Below are positions 1 to 11,908 of a stretch of 64,000 nt of DNA, one piece after another. The notes under the pieces were generated by a model, which saw nothing but the letters and a program-made list of their open reading frames with translations, searched no databases and was not told the origin of the DNA. Every line of letters begins with the position of its first letter. Position 1 is the stretch's first letter. Source of the stretch: Strongylocentrotus droebachiensis (taxonomy: Eukaryota; Echinodermata; Echinoidea; Camarodonta; Strongylocentrotidae); contig JAVYIG010002222.1 of NCBI GenBank assembly GCA_035222895.1, positions 186,001 to 250,000 of the forward strand, read 5' to 3'. The translations under genes and the position numbers were made by a program.

Positions 1-97
1 CTGGAATATAAGGTGCACCTACAAAGGGAAACATCAAAATGTAAATCGACCATATTAAGACATTGATAGACGTACGCGTAACGCATGTCACACACAG
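1..97. repeat. 97-bp direct repeat, copy 1
   Basis: Matches 2667-2763 in the same orientation with one visible difference (GACC against TACC after AAATC). The match ends exactly after CACACACAG in both copies. Copy 1 starts at the window edge, so its true left limit is unknown. Two near-identical copies 2.67 kb apart could be LTR-like ends, a segmental duplication or two copies of a dispersed repeat. No integrase or reverse transcriptase is seen between them. Confidence 0.85.
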
Positions 98-241
98 TGA
101 AAGTGTTAATTGTCACCAAAATATACGAGATAAGATATAACAAATGCATATTGGTAATTTTTTAATTTTCGGGGAAAGAGAGGCTGCAACCCCATCCCGC
201 ACTAACTGCAGGTGTTTAGAAATCAAATCAGACTCCCCTAA

Positions 242-362
242 AAAAGTATTAACCAAAACGCACGAATCCAGTTTCAAAAATCCAAAATATGTCAGCTTCA
301 GAGGGGGGCACATCACCCCTCAGGCTCCCTCTAAAAGTATTAACCGAATCGCACGAATCCAG
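242..362. repeat. Tandem duplication, about 91-bp period
   Basis: AAAAGTATTAACC followed by a CGCACGAATCCAG core occurs near 242 and again near 333, each followed by a CAACTTCAGAG-like or TCAGCTTCAGAG-like stretch. A 180-codon open frame on the plus strand (144-686) runs across this duplication. It shows no domain and is treated as fortuitous. Confidence 0.7.
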
Positions 363-439
363 GTTAAAAAAAAATCAACTTCAGAGCTAGAGAGGAACCC
401 CCCCCCCCCACACACAAACACACAGACACCCCCTGTGCG

Positions 440-940
440 CGCAAGCGTGAAATTAACGATGGCGCTAATGCGTAAGCAGGGGCGGCGGAGCTATTTCCAA
501 AGTGGAAAGCACCAACAAAAAAGGGCACCTACAAAGCGAAATCTCAAAGCGAAAATATACATTTTTGTAGACATTGGTATATACCCTTTCATTGTGATTC
601 CATTATCAGGGACGATTTCAATATTTGTTTTTCTTTATATCTTATACAAGATATTGCTTAAGCATCACACTTTCGGCTGGGTGTGATTGTCTGAATATTC
701 ATTTGCGAGCGAGCAAAGCGAGCGAGAAAAAAAATGTAAGATCTGTGAGGTCGCAGAGTGAAAAATTACATCTTATAAAGAGGAAAAAACAAATCATGAT
801 GGGGTTATAAGCATCACGGAAGACTGAAAAAACTTTTGTTTTAAAGTGACATATAATTGTATCATCTATAAATGCGAGCGAGCGAGCGAGCTTTAGGGGA
901 AATTACTCTTAGTCGCTTGAAATTAGGTGCAAGCCTGATG
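440..940. other. Non-coding interval with GCGA-rich motifs
   Basis: No gene is recognised. Short GCGAGCGAGC clusters lie near 705-735 and 871-890. The same GAGCG/AGCGAGC motif recurs inside the element at 37912-39862 and near 16630, so these are probably pieces of related mobile elements. A stretch near 520-545 resembles the start of the 97-bp repeat. Confidence 0.5.
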
Positions 941-1610
941 ATGAGAGGTTAAGGGGACACTTATCGAAAGGGATAAAGACACTTATTAGAAAAGAAAAGG
1001 AGCATGTGTCAAGGTACAAAGAGTAATTATCAAAGGTTCAAACGAGGCACTTCTTACACCTGAAAGGAGGCACTCACCAGAAATGAGATAGGGCACCTAT
1101 GAGTATGGGAAATGGGCATTTGTCGACGGAAAAGGGGCATCCATCAGAAATGTATTTATCAGAGGTGAAAAGGGGCATTTATGAAAAGGGGATAGGTCCC
1201 TTATTAGAAAGGAAAAGGGGCACGATTCAAAATAAAAGGGCAGTTAGCAAAGGTGAAAATGGGCACCCATCAAAGATGAAAAGAGTACTTATCAGGAGGG
1301 GAAGGGGGTACTTTTCAAAGTAAAACGAGCATCTCTCAGATTTGAATAGGGGCAATTATCGGAGGTGAAGAGCGCACTGAAGTGAAAAGAATTAACTTCT
1401 CATATATGAAAATGGTCATTTACCAGAGATGAAAAGGGACACTTTTTATTTATGAAGGTCCTCATTTTTCTAAATAGCCCTTATCAGATAGGAAAGGGGG
1501 CACATGTGTTGATGAAATGTGCGCTTATAATAGTTAAAAAGGGGAAGGGGCACTTCTTTACAAAGTAAAAGTGGCCCTTTGGGGGGGTACTTGAAGAGTG
1601 GGGCGAACTT
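940..1610. repeat. Degenerate G/A-rich minisatellite
   Basis: About twenty imperfect units of roughly 25-35 bp, built on GGTGAAAAGGGGCACTTATC, run through this block. Units differ in both length and sequence, so it is an old array. The short open frame inside it (1099-1323, plus) simply reads the repeat and is not called as a gene. Confidence 0.8.
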
Positions 1611-2465
1611 TGCCCCCTACCCCTGCCACCCGCCCCATCATCTGAAAATCCAAAATGATGTTGTAGGGGCCGGGCGCGGCTTTATCATGAGTGCTTTTAT
1701 GTGAACCTCTTTTTTATAAATATATTATGCTGAATTCCGACCCAGATTGCACACTCTAAAATGATAGTGGTATGATCATCCTTGCAGTTCACGTATGCAC
1801 CCCTTCCTCCTAATCCATCGTTACCGTCACTGCCATTTACGTATGGCCGGCCGGCGTATTTTTTATTTACACGCTAGCGAGGGGAATTTCTCGATTAATT
1901 CCAATGAAACCGCTCGCGAAGAGTCTAGCCTGGATCGGAGAGCTCGCTAGTGCTATACGCTAGTGTGAATTTACATCCAGGAGAAAGTTTGCTTAACTTT
2001 TTCTTGAAACACTTGAACGGTTATGGAAACTGTTTGTGTTTCTAATCTCCAAATATTAATATTATTATGCATCAAATATAAGACATTGATTTCTACTGTG
2101 ATATGTAAAGGCACGAACTTACGTTAATACATACTCATTTGTTTTGTTTTTTGTAACCAAGAAGGTGCACCATGGTAATACATTTTAACAAACACATCAA
2201 CATGTTACCTAGACAACTCATCACCATAGCCATTGTAAACCATATATTAATGATACATGTAAAATATAGATTGAAGCAATTCTCGTCAATTGGCTGTATC
2301 CTGAGTGTGATTTATATAATGGATTTTGAGTAACATTTGCATCTACCTGTAGTTGAAGAATAGATACAGTGTATAACATCAATTAAGTTGGAGATCAATT
2401 GGAAGGAAGTAACGAGGAATATTAAAGCAAGGGAGACTGGGAGATGAGGAAAGCAGGCAGTTAGA
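1611..2465. other. Intergenic, dispersed repeat pieces
   Basis: GGGGCCGGGCGCGGC near 1667 and ATCCATCGTTACCGTCACT near 1814 both recur near 4673 and 4560, marking a dispersed repeat. Around 1868-1970 there is an imperfect palindrome: ACGCTAGCG on the left and a CGCTAGTG-type reverse match on the right. Nothing coding is recognised. Confidence 0.5.
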
Positions 2466-2625
2466 AATTGAGAGATTACTCGCGAGATAGCCTTGCATTA
2501 ATGAATCCTTTATATAATGTTGTCTTGAGAGAAAGTAGACGATTTTGTTTAAATTGGAGACTAGTGCAAGTATTAGATATATTGGAAATAGAATTAATGA
2601 GAAAGTTATTTTTTATCGAGATCAA

Positions 2626-2643
2626 TACATGGGGGGGGGGGGG
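2626..2643. repeat. Poly-G run
   Basis: A run of about 14 G after ATACAT, shortly before copy 2 of the 97-bp repeat. Confidence 0.9.
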
Positions 2644-2666
2644 GCACCATCAAAATAGGGCAATTT

Positions 2667-2763
2667 CTGGAATATAAGGTGCACCTACAAAGGGAAACAT
2701 CAAAATGTAAATCTACCATATTAAGACATTGATAGACGTACGCGTAACGCATGTCACACACAG
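2667..2763. repeat. 97-bp direct repeat, copy 2
   Basis: Same orientation as positions 1-97 with one visible substitution. It is followed by a purine-rich (GA)n tract at about 2765-2875. Confidence 0.85.
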
Positions 2764-2764
2764 A

Positions 2765-3230
2765 AAAATGAGAAGAAAAGAAAGAATAATGTTTTTAAAA
2801 AAGAAGACAGAGGAAAAGGAGAGAGACAGAGAGAGGGAGAGAGAGAAAGAAAGAAAGAAAAAAAGGAAGAACATGAAATTTAACTTTACACTTAGGCCTA
2901 CATATTACATTTCCGACTGAGTTGGCTCGACATGTGCTTAAGTAGTCTGCGGACGAAAGTACAACAATACGAAAACAGAAGTTATATGAAATTGTCTTTA
3001 AGAGAGAAAGAGAGGTTAAATTCTAAAATGAAATGAAAGGGGAATATGTGACTCTCAAGGAGGAAATTACAATTTCTATCGCTCATGACGACTATTTGGA
3101 ATTTCCTAATTTTTTAAGTTCAAGAACTTCCTGGGGCTGCGCCCCATGCAAGACTCCCGGCAACATCAAATTATTTACACAATTTCTTGCTGTCTGCTGC
3201 CTCGAGATCACTGGAGCGAAAAAAGGTAAC
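2765..3230. other. Purine tract and unassigned sequence
   Basis: A GAGAGA/GAAAGAAA low-complexity tract covers about 2810-2870. The rest has no recognised gene; short open frames on both strands between 3033 and 3352 overlap each other and show no domain. Confidence 0.5.
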
Positions 3231-3231
3231 A

Positions 3232-3436
3232 TATAGCAAGAATCCCTATTCAGTGAAGGATTTATCCCTTTTATTAAATAAAGACTCCCTGCAAAGGCTC
3301 TCCCCTGCAAAATTGGAGAGAGTTTTATGTAGTTTAAGCTTCTAACAACCACGCCCGTGGACCTTTTATTATTTACACAAAGGTAAAAGTGTATAGCAAG
3401 AATCCCTATTCAGTGAAGGATTCATCCTTTTTATGC
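3232..3436. repeat. Direct repeat pair, about 160 bp apart
   Basis: TATAGCAAGAATCCCTATTC with the following AGTGAAGGATT occurs at 3232 and again at 3392, same orientation, a few differences downstream. Confidence 0.75.
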
Positions 3437-3574
3437 AGATGCTTCTTCTACCATTCTTGACCAGAAGTGCGTTTCAAACTCAATGATGTGGGCATCATCC
3501 CATTGAATGTTGTATCCACTGTTACGGGTTTGTTTTGCTACTTGCTGCCTAATCTGAGGGTTCTGTTGTGCTCT

Positions 3575-4065
3575 TTAAAAAGAGGACACAATAGGGGCAG
3601 CGCAATTTAAATATCAAGGGATGTATTAGAGTTTATTTCTAAAATGAAATGAAAGAGCTATTTGACTTTCAAGAGCGATAAAAACTCTAATCCATCCCTT
3701 GAAATTTAAATTGCACTGCCCCCATTCAGTGTGCTATTTTCAAAGAGCACAAAAAGGCTTCAGATTGAAGATTCCATCTTATAAAATTGTCTATAAGAGA
3801 GAAAGAGAGCCTTATATCTGAAATGAAAGGGCTATTTGACTTTCAAGAGCGATAAAAACTCTAATCCATCCCTTGAAATTTAAATTGCACTGCCCCCATT
3901 CAGTGTGCCATTTTCAAAGAGCACAAAAAGACTTCAGATTGAAGATTCCATCTCATAAAATTGTCTATAAGAGAGAAAGAGAGTTTATTTCGAGAGAAAA
4001 AATGAAATGAAAGGGCTATTTGACAAGAGCCCTTTCATTTCATTTTAGAAATAACCTCTTTTTTT
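3575..4065. repeat. Tandem 174-bp duplication with inverted flanks
   Basis: TTTGACTTTCAAGAGCGATA begins at 3661 and again at 3835 (174-bp period), and a truncated third start lies near 4019. The core AACTCTAATCCATCCCTTG is present in reverse orientation just upstream (about 3595-3640). The GAAATGAAAGGGCTATTTGA segment meets its own reverse complement at about 4005-4055. The whole block can therefore fold on itself. No coding potential is seen. Confidence 0.8.
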
Positions 4066-4400
4066 CTCTGCCAGGCCTCTCAAGCTCTGCCATGTTGTAT
4101 GGATCCATTAGAAAGCAAAATAAGCCCACTCAATAATCAATATACAGTATATTAAAACGTCATAGCGATTCATCAAAATAAGAAATCCACGTAAGAGGCA
4201 TTTTGAAAGTTTTAAGAAAATTCCAGGATATTGGGTGTTATTTTTCAGGAAACTCTATTTAAACGAGTGGAAGCACTGGCGGTTCTGTTTTTTTTTAACT
4301 GTAACAATTCTCCTTGGATCAGATATAGACCAAAAACAAGCCTCATTATCTTCAGTATACAAGTGTCATTTCGGACCTTACAGCTTTCATAGAAATCGCT
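4066..4400. other. Unassigned intergenic sequence
   Basis: No gene, RNA or clear repeat is recognised. It is AT-rich with short open frames only. Confidence 0.4.
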
Positions 4401-4404
4401 TCTG

Positions 4405-5160
4405 GACCGTCAAAGAAAAAGTTTGAGAACCCCTGGTCTACGCATTATACACATCAGGACCAACTTGACAACTTGACAAAAATTTGAGGGGGGTGTTCGA
4501 CCCCCCCCCCCCCTGCGTACGCGCCTGCATGTGCATCCATTCCTCCTTATTCCATTATCCATCGTTACCGTCACTACCATTTGAGTATGGCCGGCCCCCT
4601 CCTTAATAACGACTCCCAAGCCATCAAGAATGACCCCATAATTTATAGATTACCATTCTGCCGTTCTTTGGAGGGGCCGGGCGCGGCCTCAAGTTTTCAG
4701 AAGTGTTTCTACACTAACCTTTTCATGCACTACGGCTTAACATAAACAAGCATGCTAAGATTTTTTTGAAAAGAAGCATAATTCCGACTCAGTTTCGCAT
4801 AACCTAAAAATAAGAATACGGCCAGTCACCCCTCCCCCCTCCCCTCAATGCATCCGCCTTCACGCACCCCCCCCCCCCCTCCCCTTGTATTTCCCTTATT
4901 CGTCGTTACTGTCACTAATTTTTAGTGCCATTTCGTTGTCTTTCTTTCTCCCGGCTCCTCTCTTCTTTTTCTTTCCTCTTTTTTGAACTCTCTCTCTTTT
5001 CTTTTCTTTTTTCTTCTCTTTTCTTTTATCTTCTCCTATTTTCCCCCCTTTTTTTTTCTTTCTTTTTTTCTTCCTCTTTTTTCCTTCTAAATTTTTTTGC
5101 GCCGCCAATAGGGGGGGCCGCGGCCGTTTCGGCCCACCCCTGGATCCGCCACTGAACTGG
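4405..5160. mobile_element. Ends of hAT-like non-autonomous elements, unresolved
   Basis: Three terminal motifs are visible as right-hand ends: AACCCCTGG near 4428 (reverse of a CAGGGGTTCTCAAACT-type end), TGCGTACGCGCCTG ending near 4528, and TGGATCCGCCACTG ending near 5154. Poly-C runs (near 4500 and 4868) and a long CTTT-rich pyrimidine tract (about 4935-5095) lie between them. The matching left ends and target duplications were not found, so these are probably truncated or nested copies. Confidence 0.5.
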
Positions 5161-6552
5161 TAACTCATGCGAGACACTTGCCTTTTGTAGCTTGAGTTTA
5201 CATAATAATTTATATATTTCATAAGGTTGAACCATAGGACACTTTTATGACAGCATGTTCTCTCTTTTGTTTTGGTTCTTCTTATATGAGGTGTAATTAA
5301 AGCCTGTATCCGACAGTCTGCATTTATCCGTAACGAGTTCGTTAGTTTCCTTGAACCTGCTCTTTTACCACGATGACTAAGAGGGTGTGATGAAACTATT
5401 TTCCAGGTTTCAGGGGGTAATTTATTTTGATGGGTGCCACCTCTTAAATCTAATAGCTCAAAAACTGAATATTTCCGAGACTTGAGTTGGGAGCAATGTC
5501 AGTTACTGGGTTTGGGTGTATATCCCTGCATGTTAGTAGTTCCAATTTAAAAGTGGACGTAAAAGTGGACGTAAATTTGGCATAATATAGAATGGGGACT
5601 TTTAAATATTTGCAGTGATATAACGTCCGCCTACAATTTTGGAGAATACCGAAACGAGGTAGAATTGTTTATTGCTGTGCACAACATATGCACAACACAC
5701 ATAATTATTACATAAGAGCTACAGGGAAGAACACGATGACTATCTAGACAGGCTCACCATTCACCAAAAGCTGTACTTTGTTCAGAGATTAAATCTAGTG
5801 ACTCTAAACCGAAGGATTCCGCAAACAAAAAGCAGGGGTACCCTGAATAAAAGGAGGGGTACAGGAAGAGGGTTTTAATGTGAACTGGACGTAATGGTGT
5901 CTACTCATTGTATATCGACAGGAGGAGCAAACTAAAGTTCACATCTCCTCCCCAAAATACACAAGACGTACTGGAGCAATAAAAACCTCTAAAACTTGTC
6001 CAGTAAGGTCCTTGTAGTGTCCAAAATCACTTGGCAACTCATATTGCGAGAATTTTTTTTTTTTTTTTACATTACGAAAATGGTTTAATATATCTACGAA
6101 ACTTCATTTCAATGACGGCCCTTTCTGGGTGAGCAAAAAATACTATTTATTGCGGGGTGCCCATTGTACACAATTTGTCATTTCTATTGAGTAAGTCTGA
6201 TGTGTGATAATTGTGACGCTCCTATTAGGGAACAGGGGAGCTATAATAATTAAATGAAGAGAAGAAAACAGCTGCTCGTGGTGTAATTGGTGTCAGCATG
6301 TAGAATGGCATTTATTACTCTTAATACCATTCCTACCTTTGTTCTTATATCTGTTATATCTACTCATATTCATGTATTGTGTGTGTGTGTGTGTCTTTTT
6401 GTTTGTGAATGTCTGCGTGTGCTTTGTTATGTATGCATGCGTGTATGCACTGTCTGTGTGCATGTTTTTGGTAGGTCCATCTTGCGTAGTCTTTTACAAG
6501 ACTTGTATGTGTATAGAGTTTGTTGTGCCATTGATTTTCGAAATAGTTAATA
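5160..6552. other. Intergenic, no gene recognised
   Basis: Contains a T-run near 6052-6070 and a short (GT)n tract near 6379-6394. Open frames at 6287-6787 on both strands overlap each other and the GT repeat and are considered chance. Confidence 0.5.
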
Positions 6553-8190
6553 ATGGATACCATTGCTGAAGAAGATGTGAGCATGATGCTAAGAGATTGT
6601 GCATATGTTGATTGCGGTGCATTTCAACAGAATCTACAAGGAAATGTTGATCTTTTGCATGTAAATGCCAGGAGTTTAGGTAAGAATTATGATGATTAAT
6701 GATTTGCCAATTGTTGTCTTGCTTAAAGCATGATTTCTCTGTAATAGGTGTCTCTGAAACTTGGTTTAAAACTACAACTGATATCAATATGTTTCAGATA
6801 CCTGGCTATTCTTTTGTTCATATAATTATGTAGAGCAGAAAAGAATGGCGGTGGGTTATGTTTGTACATTAAAGATGATTTGGAATTTAAATTACGTGTA
6901 GATTTATCTGGGTCAAATTCAGGGTATGAAATTGTTTTTGTTGAAATAACAAGCTTCAGTAAAAAGATTATTGTTGGATGTGTATATAGGGCTCCTAACT
7001 ATGATGGTTCATCCTTTGTTGAAAATTTAGAACATCAGCTACAGATATTGAGTAAAGAAAACAAGGAAACCTATTTAATGGGTGACTTTAACATCAATTA
7101 AAATATGTTCAGATATTTCAGATCATATGCCTAAATTTGGTTTAAAAAAGGGCTCTGTAGTAACTTCTGTTAAGAGAGATGGACAGGTTTTGAAGCGGAG
7201 AATAAATGATAAAACAATCTCAGGGTTCAAGCAACACGTACTTGCCTGAAATTGATTGGCAGGCTCTGCCTTCACTGGAAGGCGTCAATGATTTATATGA
7301 ACATTTTCTACAAATGTTTCTGAAATTATATTAGTTATGTTTCCCATTAGTTGATGTAACGTTAAAGAGTAAATGTAAAAATTCATGGGTAACTCGTGAT
7401 TTATTGAAATCAATAAATCGTAAACATAAGCTTTGTGGTAGTTATGTCAAGAAACCAACAGCTGAGAATAAAAAGAAATATGGTGATTATAAGAACGTCT
7501 GGGTTAATACTCTTCGTATAGCCAAGCAAAATTATTACAATGATTTGTTCCACAGTGTTGAAAGGCGATATAAGAAAAACTTGGTCTCATATCAATGAAT
7601 TGTTAGGTCGGTCAAATAGGCATTCACTTCCTCAAGAGTTGGATTTTAATGAATACTCCTATCATCTACCAAGGATAAGGCTGAAAGTTTTAATAAATAT
7701 TTCATTAGATTACCCATGAAAATCAGTACATATATTCCTCAAGTACCACAATCTTTTCGTGATTTTATGAAACAGTGTGAAGATAATGCATCTATGTTTC
7801 TAAAACCAACTTCAAACTCTGAGATCATCGATATTGTGTCATCTTTGAAACCATCTAAATCTAGTGGTTCTGATGATATTTCACCTAGAATTATAAAGGA
7901 GTGCATTCACCTTTTTATTGATCCCTCATGTAAAATCATGAATATGTCTTTATCTCAGGGAGTTATTCCTGATAAACTCAAGGTAGCTAAAGTGGTACCA
8001 GTGTATAAAAAATCTGACCGTAAAAATGCCATTAATTATAGACCAATAGCATTGTTACCAATCTTTTCTAAAATGCTTTTGAGACAATGTATAAACTCTT
8101 AAATGAGTTTCTATCTAACAAGAATACCTTGATTCCTCAGCAGTGTGGTTTTCGTAAGCACTTCTCCACACATAAAAGCTATTGAATGGT
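6553..8190 (+). pseudogene. Broken non-LTR retrotransposon ORF2 (endonuclease-RT)
   Basis: Fragments in changing frames spell one protein in the correct order. First comes an apurinic-type endonuclease start with LLHVNARSL (about 6650) and a GVSETWFK motif (about 6755). Then come GGGLCLYIKDDL (about 6850), a VYRAPNYDG block and MGDFNIN (about 7080). The reverse transcriptase start follows with LKPSKSSGSDDISP (about 7850), a VPVYKKSD...NYRPIALLP block (about 8000-8055) and QQCGFRKHFSTH (about 8140). Multiple stops and frameshifts separate the pieces, and the RT stops before its YxDD catalytic motif. The motif style (NARSL, SETWF, NYRPI.LLP) fits the CR1/Jockey-like groups. The clade is inferred; the identity as a dead LINE is firm. 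Confidence 0.88.
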
Positions 8191-8690
8191 CGATGATTTC
8201 GAGGGGCAACCTTTAAGTGCACACTAAAGTTTTGGCTTTCATATTATACTTAATTCAACTGAGATAAAACGATCGACTTTATGTTTTCTCGTTAACTACA
8301 AGGACATGCAGAATGAGGCTAACCCAAGGCTGAATAAAAATAGATATTAATACTGAAAAATAGAGATTGAAACTAGTACGTAGGTAATTTAATTTCAGCA
8401 ATTAACTCACCTTCAGAATTACGAAGACAGCGATAGCGAATGATGTGGATTCTAACCGTATTGACTACCATATGCATACACAACAAAAACGAGACCCTAA
8501 TTTCCCCCTAGTATAACCGTAAGTCGATAACAGGTCGATCGACTTATATAATCCAAATAATCTCGATGTAATTGTGTAGCGCCACCTTGTGGTCACATAT
8601 TTGGATGTGGAAAGATGGCACCAAATTCTATACGCCAGAGGGTTATGATTTCTTGTTGCATCCTGGCAAACCAGACCAGTCGGAAGGAAT
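8191..8690. other. Unassigned interval beyond the truncated LINE
   Basis: The LINE reading frame stops abruptly near 8190 and unrelated sequence follows. CGATCGACTTA-like words near 8270 and 8537 are in opposite orientation and may be ends of a small inserted element. No gene is seen. Confidence 0.35.
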
Positions 8691-8985
8691 TTTAAAGTGG
8701 AACGGTTTCAGTGGGGGCAAGTTCTGAGGGGCAGAGTCCCTCGTCGGGGGGGGAGGGGCGAATCCCTCTTGACATCTTTTATTTTGAAAAATGAAATGAT
8801 AATTTCCATGGTACGTAGATACAAGTGGAAATTCAGTGGCGTAATGAGCAAAAACGTTGGGGGGCGGGGGGGGGGGGGGCAGAACAAAAATCCGCATCAC
8901 CACTACTCTTACATGTTACAAAAAAAGAATGCGAGATACTTAAAAAAACAAACAAATAAAGCAGGTAGAAGAGAACAATCCGAGT
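8690..8985. mobile_element. hAT-like repeat fragment with CAGTGGCG end
   Basis: CAGTGGCGTAATGAGCAAAA begins near 8834, followed by a G-run and CCGCATCACCACTACTCTTA. The same order of words recurs near 57343-57425. The partner end and target duplication were not found. Confidence 0.5.
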
Positions 8986-9269
8986 GAGAGCCGAAGATCG
9001 AAGGATGAACAGAATAAAGAATCTGATAAATTGAACAATATAATACTGGCCCTAAGAGCTGAGAAAGTAAGTGCAGGAATTGAAAACGGTTGATTGGTTG
9101 CCCACATTCACATATGAAACTAGACTCTTAATTAGATAAGAATAATCTTATAGAGAATCCACAAGACAGAAATACCAAATATAAAATGGATGGTGAACCA
9201 TGAGTATCAGATACATCATATAGCGATGTAACGAAGGGTAATATAAGGAGTCCTACAATTCCACTGGAA

Positions 9270-9961
9270 TTGAGCCCCCTAAAGAAAAGACAAAACTCAA
9301 ATGGTGGAAACAAGCACACGGGGGACAAATGGTCTAGCTATGACCATAATAGGTCTGAAGGAGATAGAATCACACTTATACATGATTCTACAAGTAAACA
9401 CCTTCATGTAGGTAAACTCACTGCCAGGGCAGGTGGTTTAGGAGAGAGGGTATATGCTAGCTCCTACCCTTGGGGAGGCAAGTAAGGCTATAGATGGCAT
9501 TAAACATCATGATACCGTAATATTCCATACATACAGCCGTCAATAACCTCAAGTCCCAAAAATAATGCAGAAAAAATCATTTCCTGTGCAAATGTGCTTC
9601 TAGACCGTTTAAGAAAATTGTCCTCTCTCTTCCAACCCCATCATTAACCAAACCTTGGAATGACAAGATCTCTCACTTCAAGAGAATAATCTCATCCTTA
9701 TTTCCCGCGTCTGATCAAATCTTTGTGTGTAATAACAACAATTTGAATCCATATGGAAGCCCCCTAGAACGTTTCTTTGTAGACGATGTACATCTCAGTG
9801 ATGAAGGCACGAGACTGCCTTCTGGAAACTTAATTCGAACTACGTTTGGTCCTAGGATGAAATCCAGTAAAACTCATCCAGTAATGGTAGATGAAAGACA
9901 AAATTATGAGACACTTGCGTCTGAAATTGCGAACGCAATCATGCGGGCATTTGATGTGTAA
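9270..9961 (+). pseudogene. Broken SGNH-hydrolase-like retroelement ORF
   Basis: Pieces in three frames together resemble an SGNH/GDSL-type domain as found in ORF1 of some non-LTR retrotransposons. They are an HDSTSKHLHVGKLTARAGG block (about 9380), a KAIDGIKHHDTVIFHT strand (about 9480), a VNNLKSQ stretch where the conserved Asn-Asp is expected (about 9540), and a terminal VDDVHLSDEGTRL block (about 9780). The Asp-x-x-His pair typical of the last catalytic block reads D-V-H. At least two frameshifts separate the parts. The catalytic GDS serine region is degenerate (HDS). Function is inferred from motif order only. Confidence 0.6.
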
Positions 9962-11050
9962 CGTAATTATTCAAGGTGGGAGACCCAGCTAGTTTGTCAT
10001 TAATGCTAGTTTTCAAAGCTAGTTTTTGATTAATACACCTAAGTGTTACTTTCGGGTTGCCTTCAATACCAGTTAACATGTAAAGAAATGATGTTCAATA
10101 ATGTCAAAGTCTTCTTCAATATGTTGTCGTAAATATTGAGATAAGACTGAGTACTATACTACAATGCCCTTAATCAAATTGCGTTAGTTTTAATCATTGC
10201 TCGCATGAAAAAGCCATACCCTTAAATGTACCTTTTCTTTTCTTCTCTTCTTTATACAAACTAAAAACAATCTAGAAAATCTTATGAATATACCTGATTT
10301 AAAATTCATACACTGCTGGCGTTTCCGTACTAAGCCAAAAGACGAGAGTCAAGGTCAAGAAAAAAATTCAAAACATGGTTTAACTCGATATGTAGATCCA
10401 AACTACGACTACTAAGGAAACTATGTAGAGGTCTGAGAAAAACATCTTTGGATAACGTATTAACAATTAGGAGGCGCGATAGCTCAGTCGGTAGATCTAC
10501 CATTGAGCAATCTTTGAAGCAGGTCCCAAGTCTTACAGACTGTAATAGGTGTACGATTAGCTGAATGCAATTCTTCGTAAGAATTTTGCATGGATTCACA
10601 GCCGGATTCTCACACGTCTGACATGTATTTTTTCTTTATATTTCATCTACTCTCAATCAGAACAACACACTATTTACAAAGAAAAATAATACCACATTAC
10701 TCTCTTCAATTTTCGTACCTACATCCGTATATTCTAATACATGTACAAGTCACACAAAACTTTAGAACATAACGATGTCATTTCTCAATTATCACTTTAT
10801 ATTCGTTTTAAAAGACAAAAATATACAAATCACTGCACATTCCTCAAATAATATACAGAAAACTGTAAATTTATCAAATGATATATAAAGTACTGTTAAT
10901 TCATTGTAATGTCAATATAGATAATTCTTCAATATGGAAGACATTATAGATTGCATATCAGATTATTATGTTTTAACTGCACTGAAATACAAGGATCTAT
11001 TCTTAAATATATGCCTTAAAAACATTACTCTTCTAAACTATCTAACAAAC
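9962..11050. other. AT-rich intergenic sequence
   Basis: No protein gene is recognised. Near 10473-10560 there is a partial tRNA-like box A word (GCGATAGCTCAGTCGG) without a good box B, probably a decayed SINE head. Confidence 0.45.
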
Positions 11051-11053
11051 ATT

Positions 11054-11579
11054 TCATGACACGTACTCCGGCAGTCTACACTTAATACACTTAGAGAATG
11101 GAGCCTCTCTACGTACATGATCTGTCATAATTATATGCAAGGGCATTATTGAGAAATTTGAATATGGCATACAAGTCATATCTATTTTACCTGATAATAA
11201 ATGAGCATGTGACAATGGCTTAATCTTAACGTCGTATCTTAACATCACCACTGGGTAGGATATACAAGGAAAACTACGTCTAAATGATTGCAGGAATGCA
11301 GCCATCTTCCAAAAGTAAGATATTCCATATTATGGAATTTCAACTACGTTTGTTGAACAGCCTTGAAATATTTCTATAGCCATTTTTGGTTCTGACTTTA
11401 ATATTCAATGTACAGCAGCATTCAAAATCTTTTATGTTGTATATTTCATAATAAATGTCAGCAAAACACAAGTCACGAACACCTTCCTGTTGTCTATTGA
11501 CAACATCTCTTAAGTTCACTCCATTTCTAATGGCATGATAAAAGTAAAATCTAACATTTCTTACTACTTGTGGCATCAT
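11054..11579 (-). other. Two consecutive short open frames, function unknown
   Basis: Open frames of 79 codons (11579-11340) and 83 codons (11305-11054) follow each other on the minus strand. The first has a Cys-rich FECCCTLNIK stretch, the second a SKCIKCRLPEY stretch. They could be remnants of one longer frame broken by a frameshift, or chance. No family is recognised and no function is proposed. Confidence 0.25.
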
Positions 11580-11908
11580 TAATTCTTGCTTAAATGGCGC
11601 TCATACTTATTTAAGAAAGATGTGAAGGGTGTTTATGTCACTGAGATCTAATAAATCTCAAAATACCACCTCTTTTTTTATAAATTACAATTAAAATATT
11701 TAATAAATTACAATTATGATTTAAAATATTAAGAGCAGAATTGCTTGATCCTTAGTGGGCTGCTCATGACTTCTCATTTACTAGTGATATGAAAATTCCC
11801 CGAAAATAAATCAGGCAGAATTAAATTTAAAAATGAATTTTTCTACATGTATAGTTTAAAAGTTGTGGTGTCACATTCAAGAGGAAAATTAACCTGTAAA
11901 TGTGTTCG

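Noticed and set aside
144..686. 180-codon plus-strand open frame
   Set aside because: It spans an internal tandem duplication and low-complexity C-runs, and has no domain or splice context.
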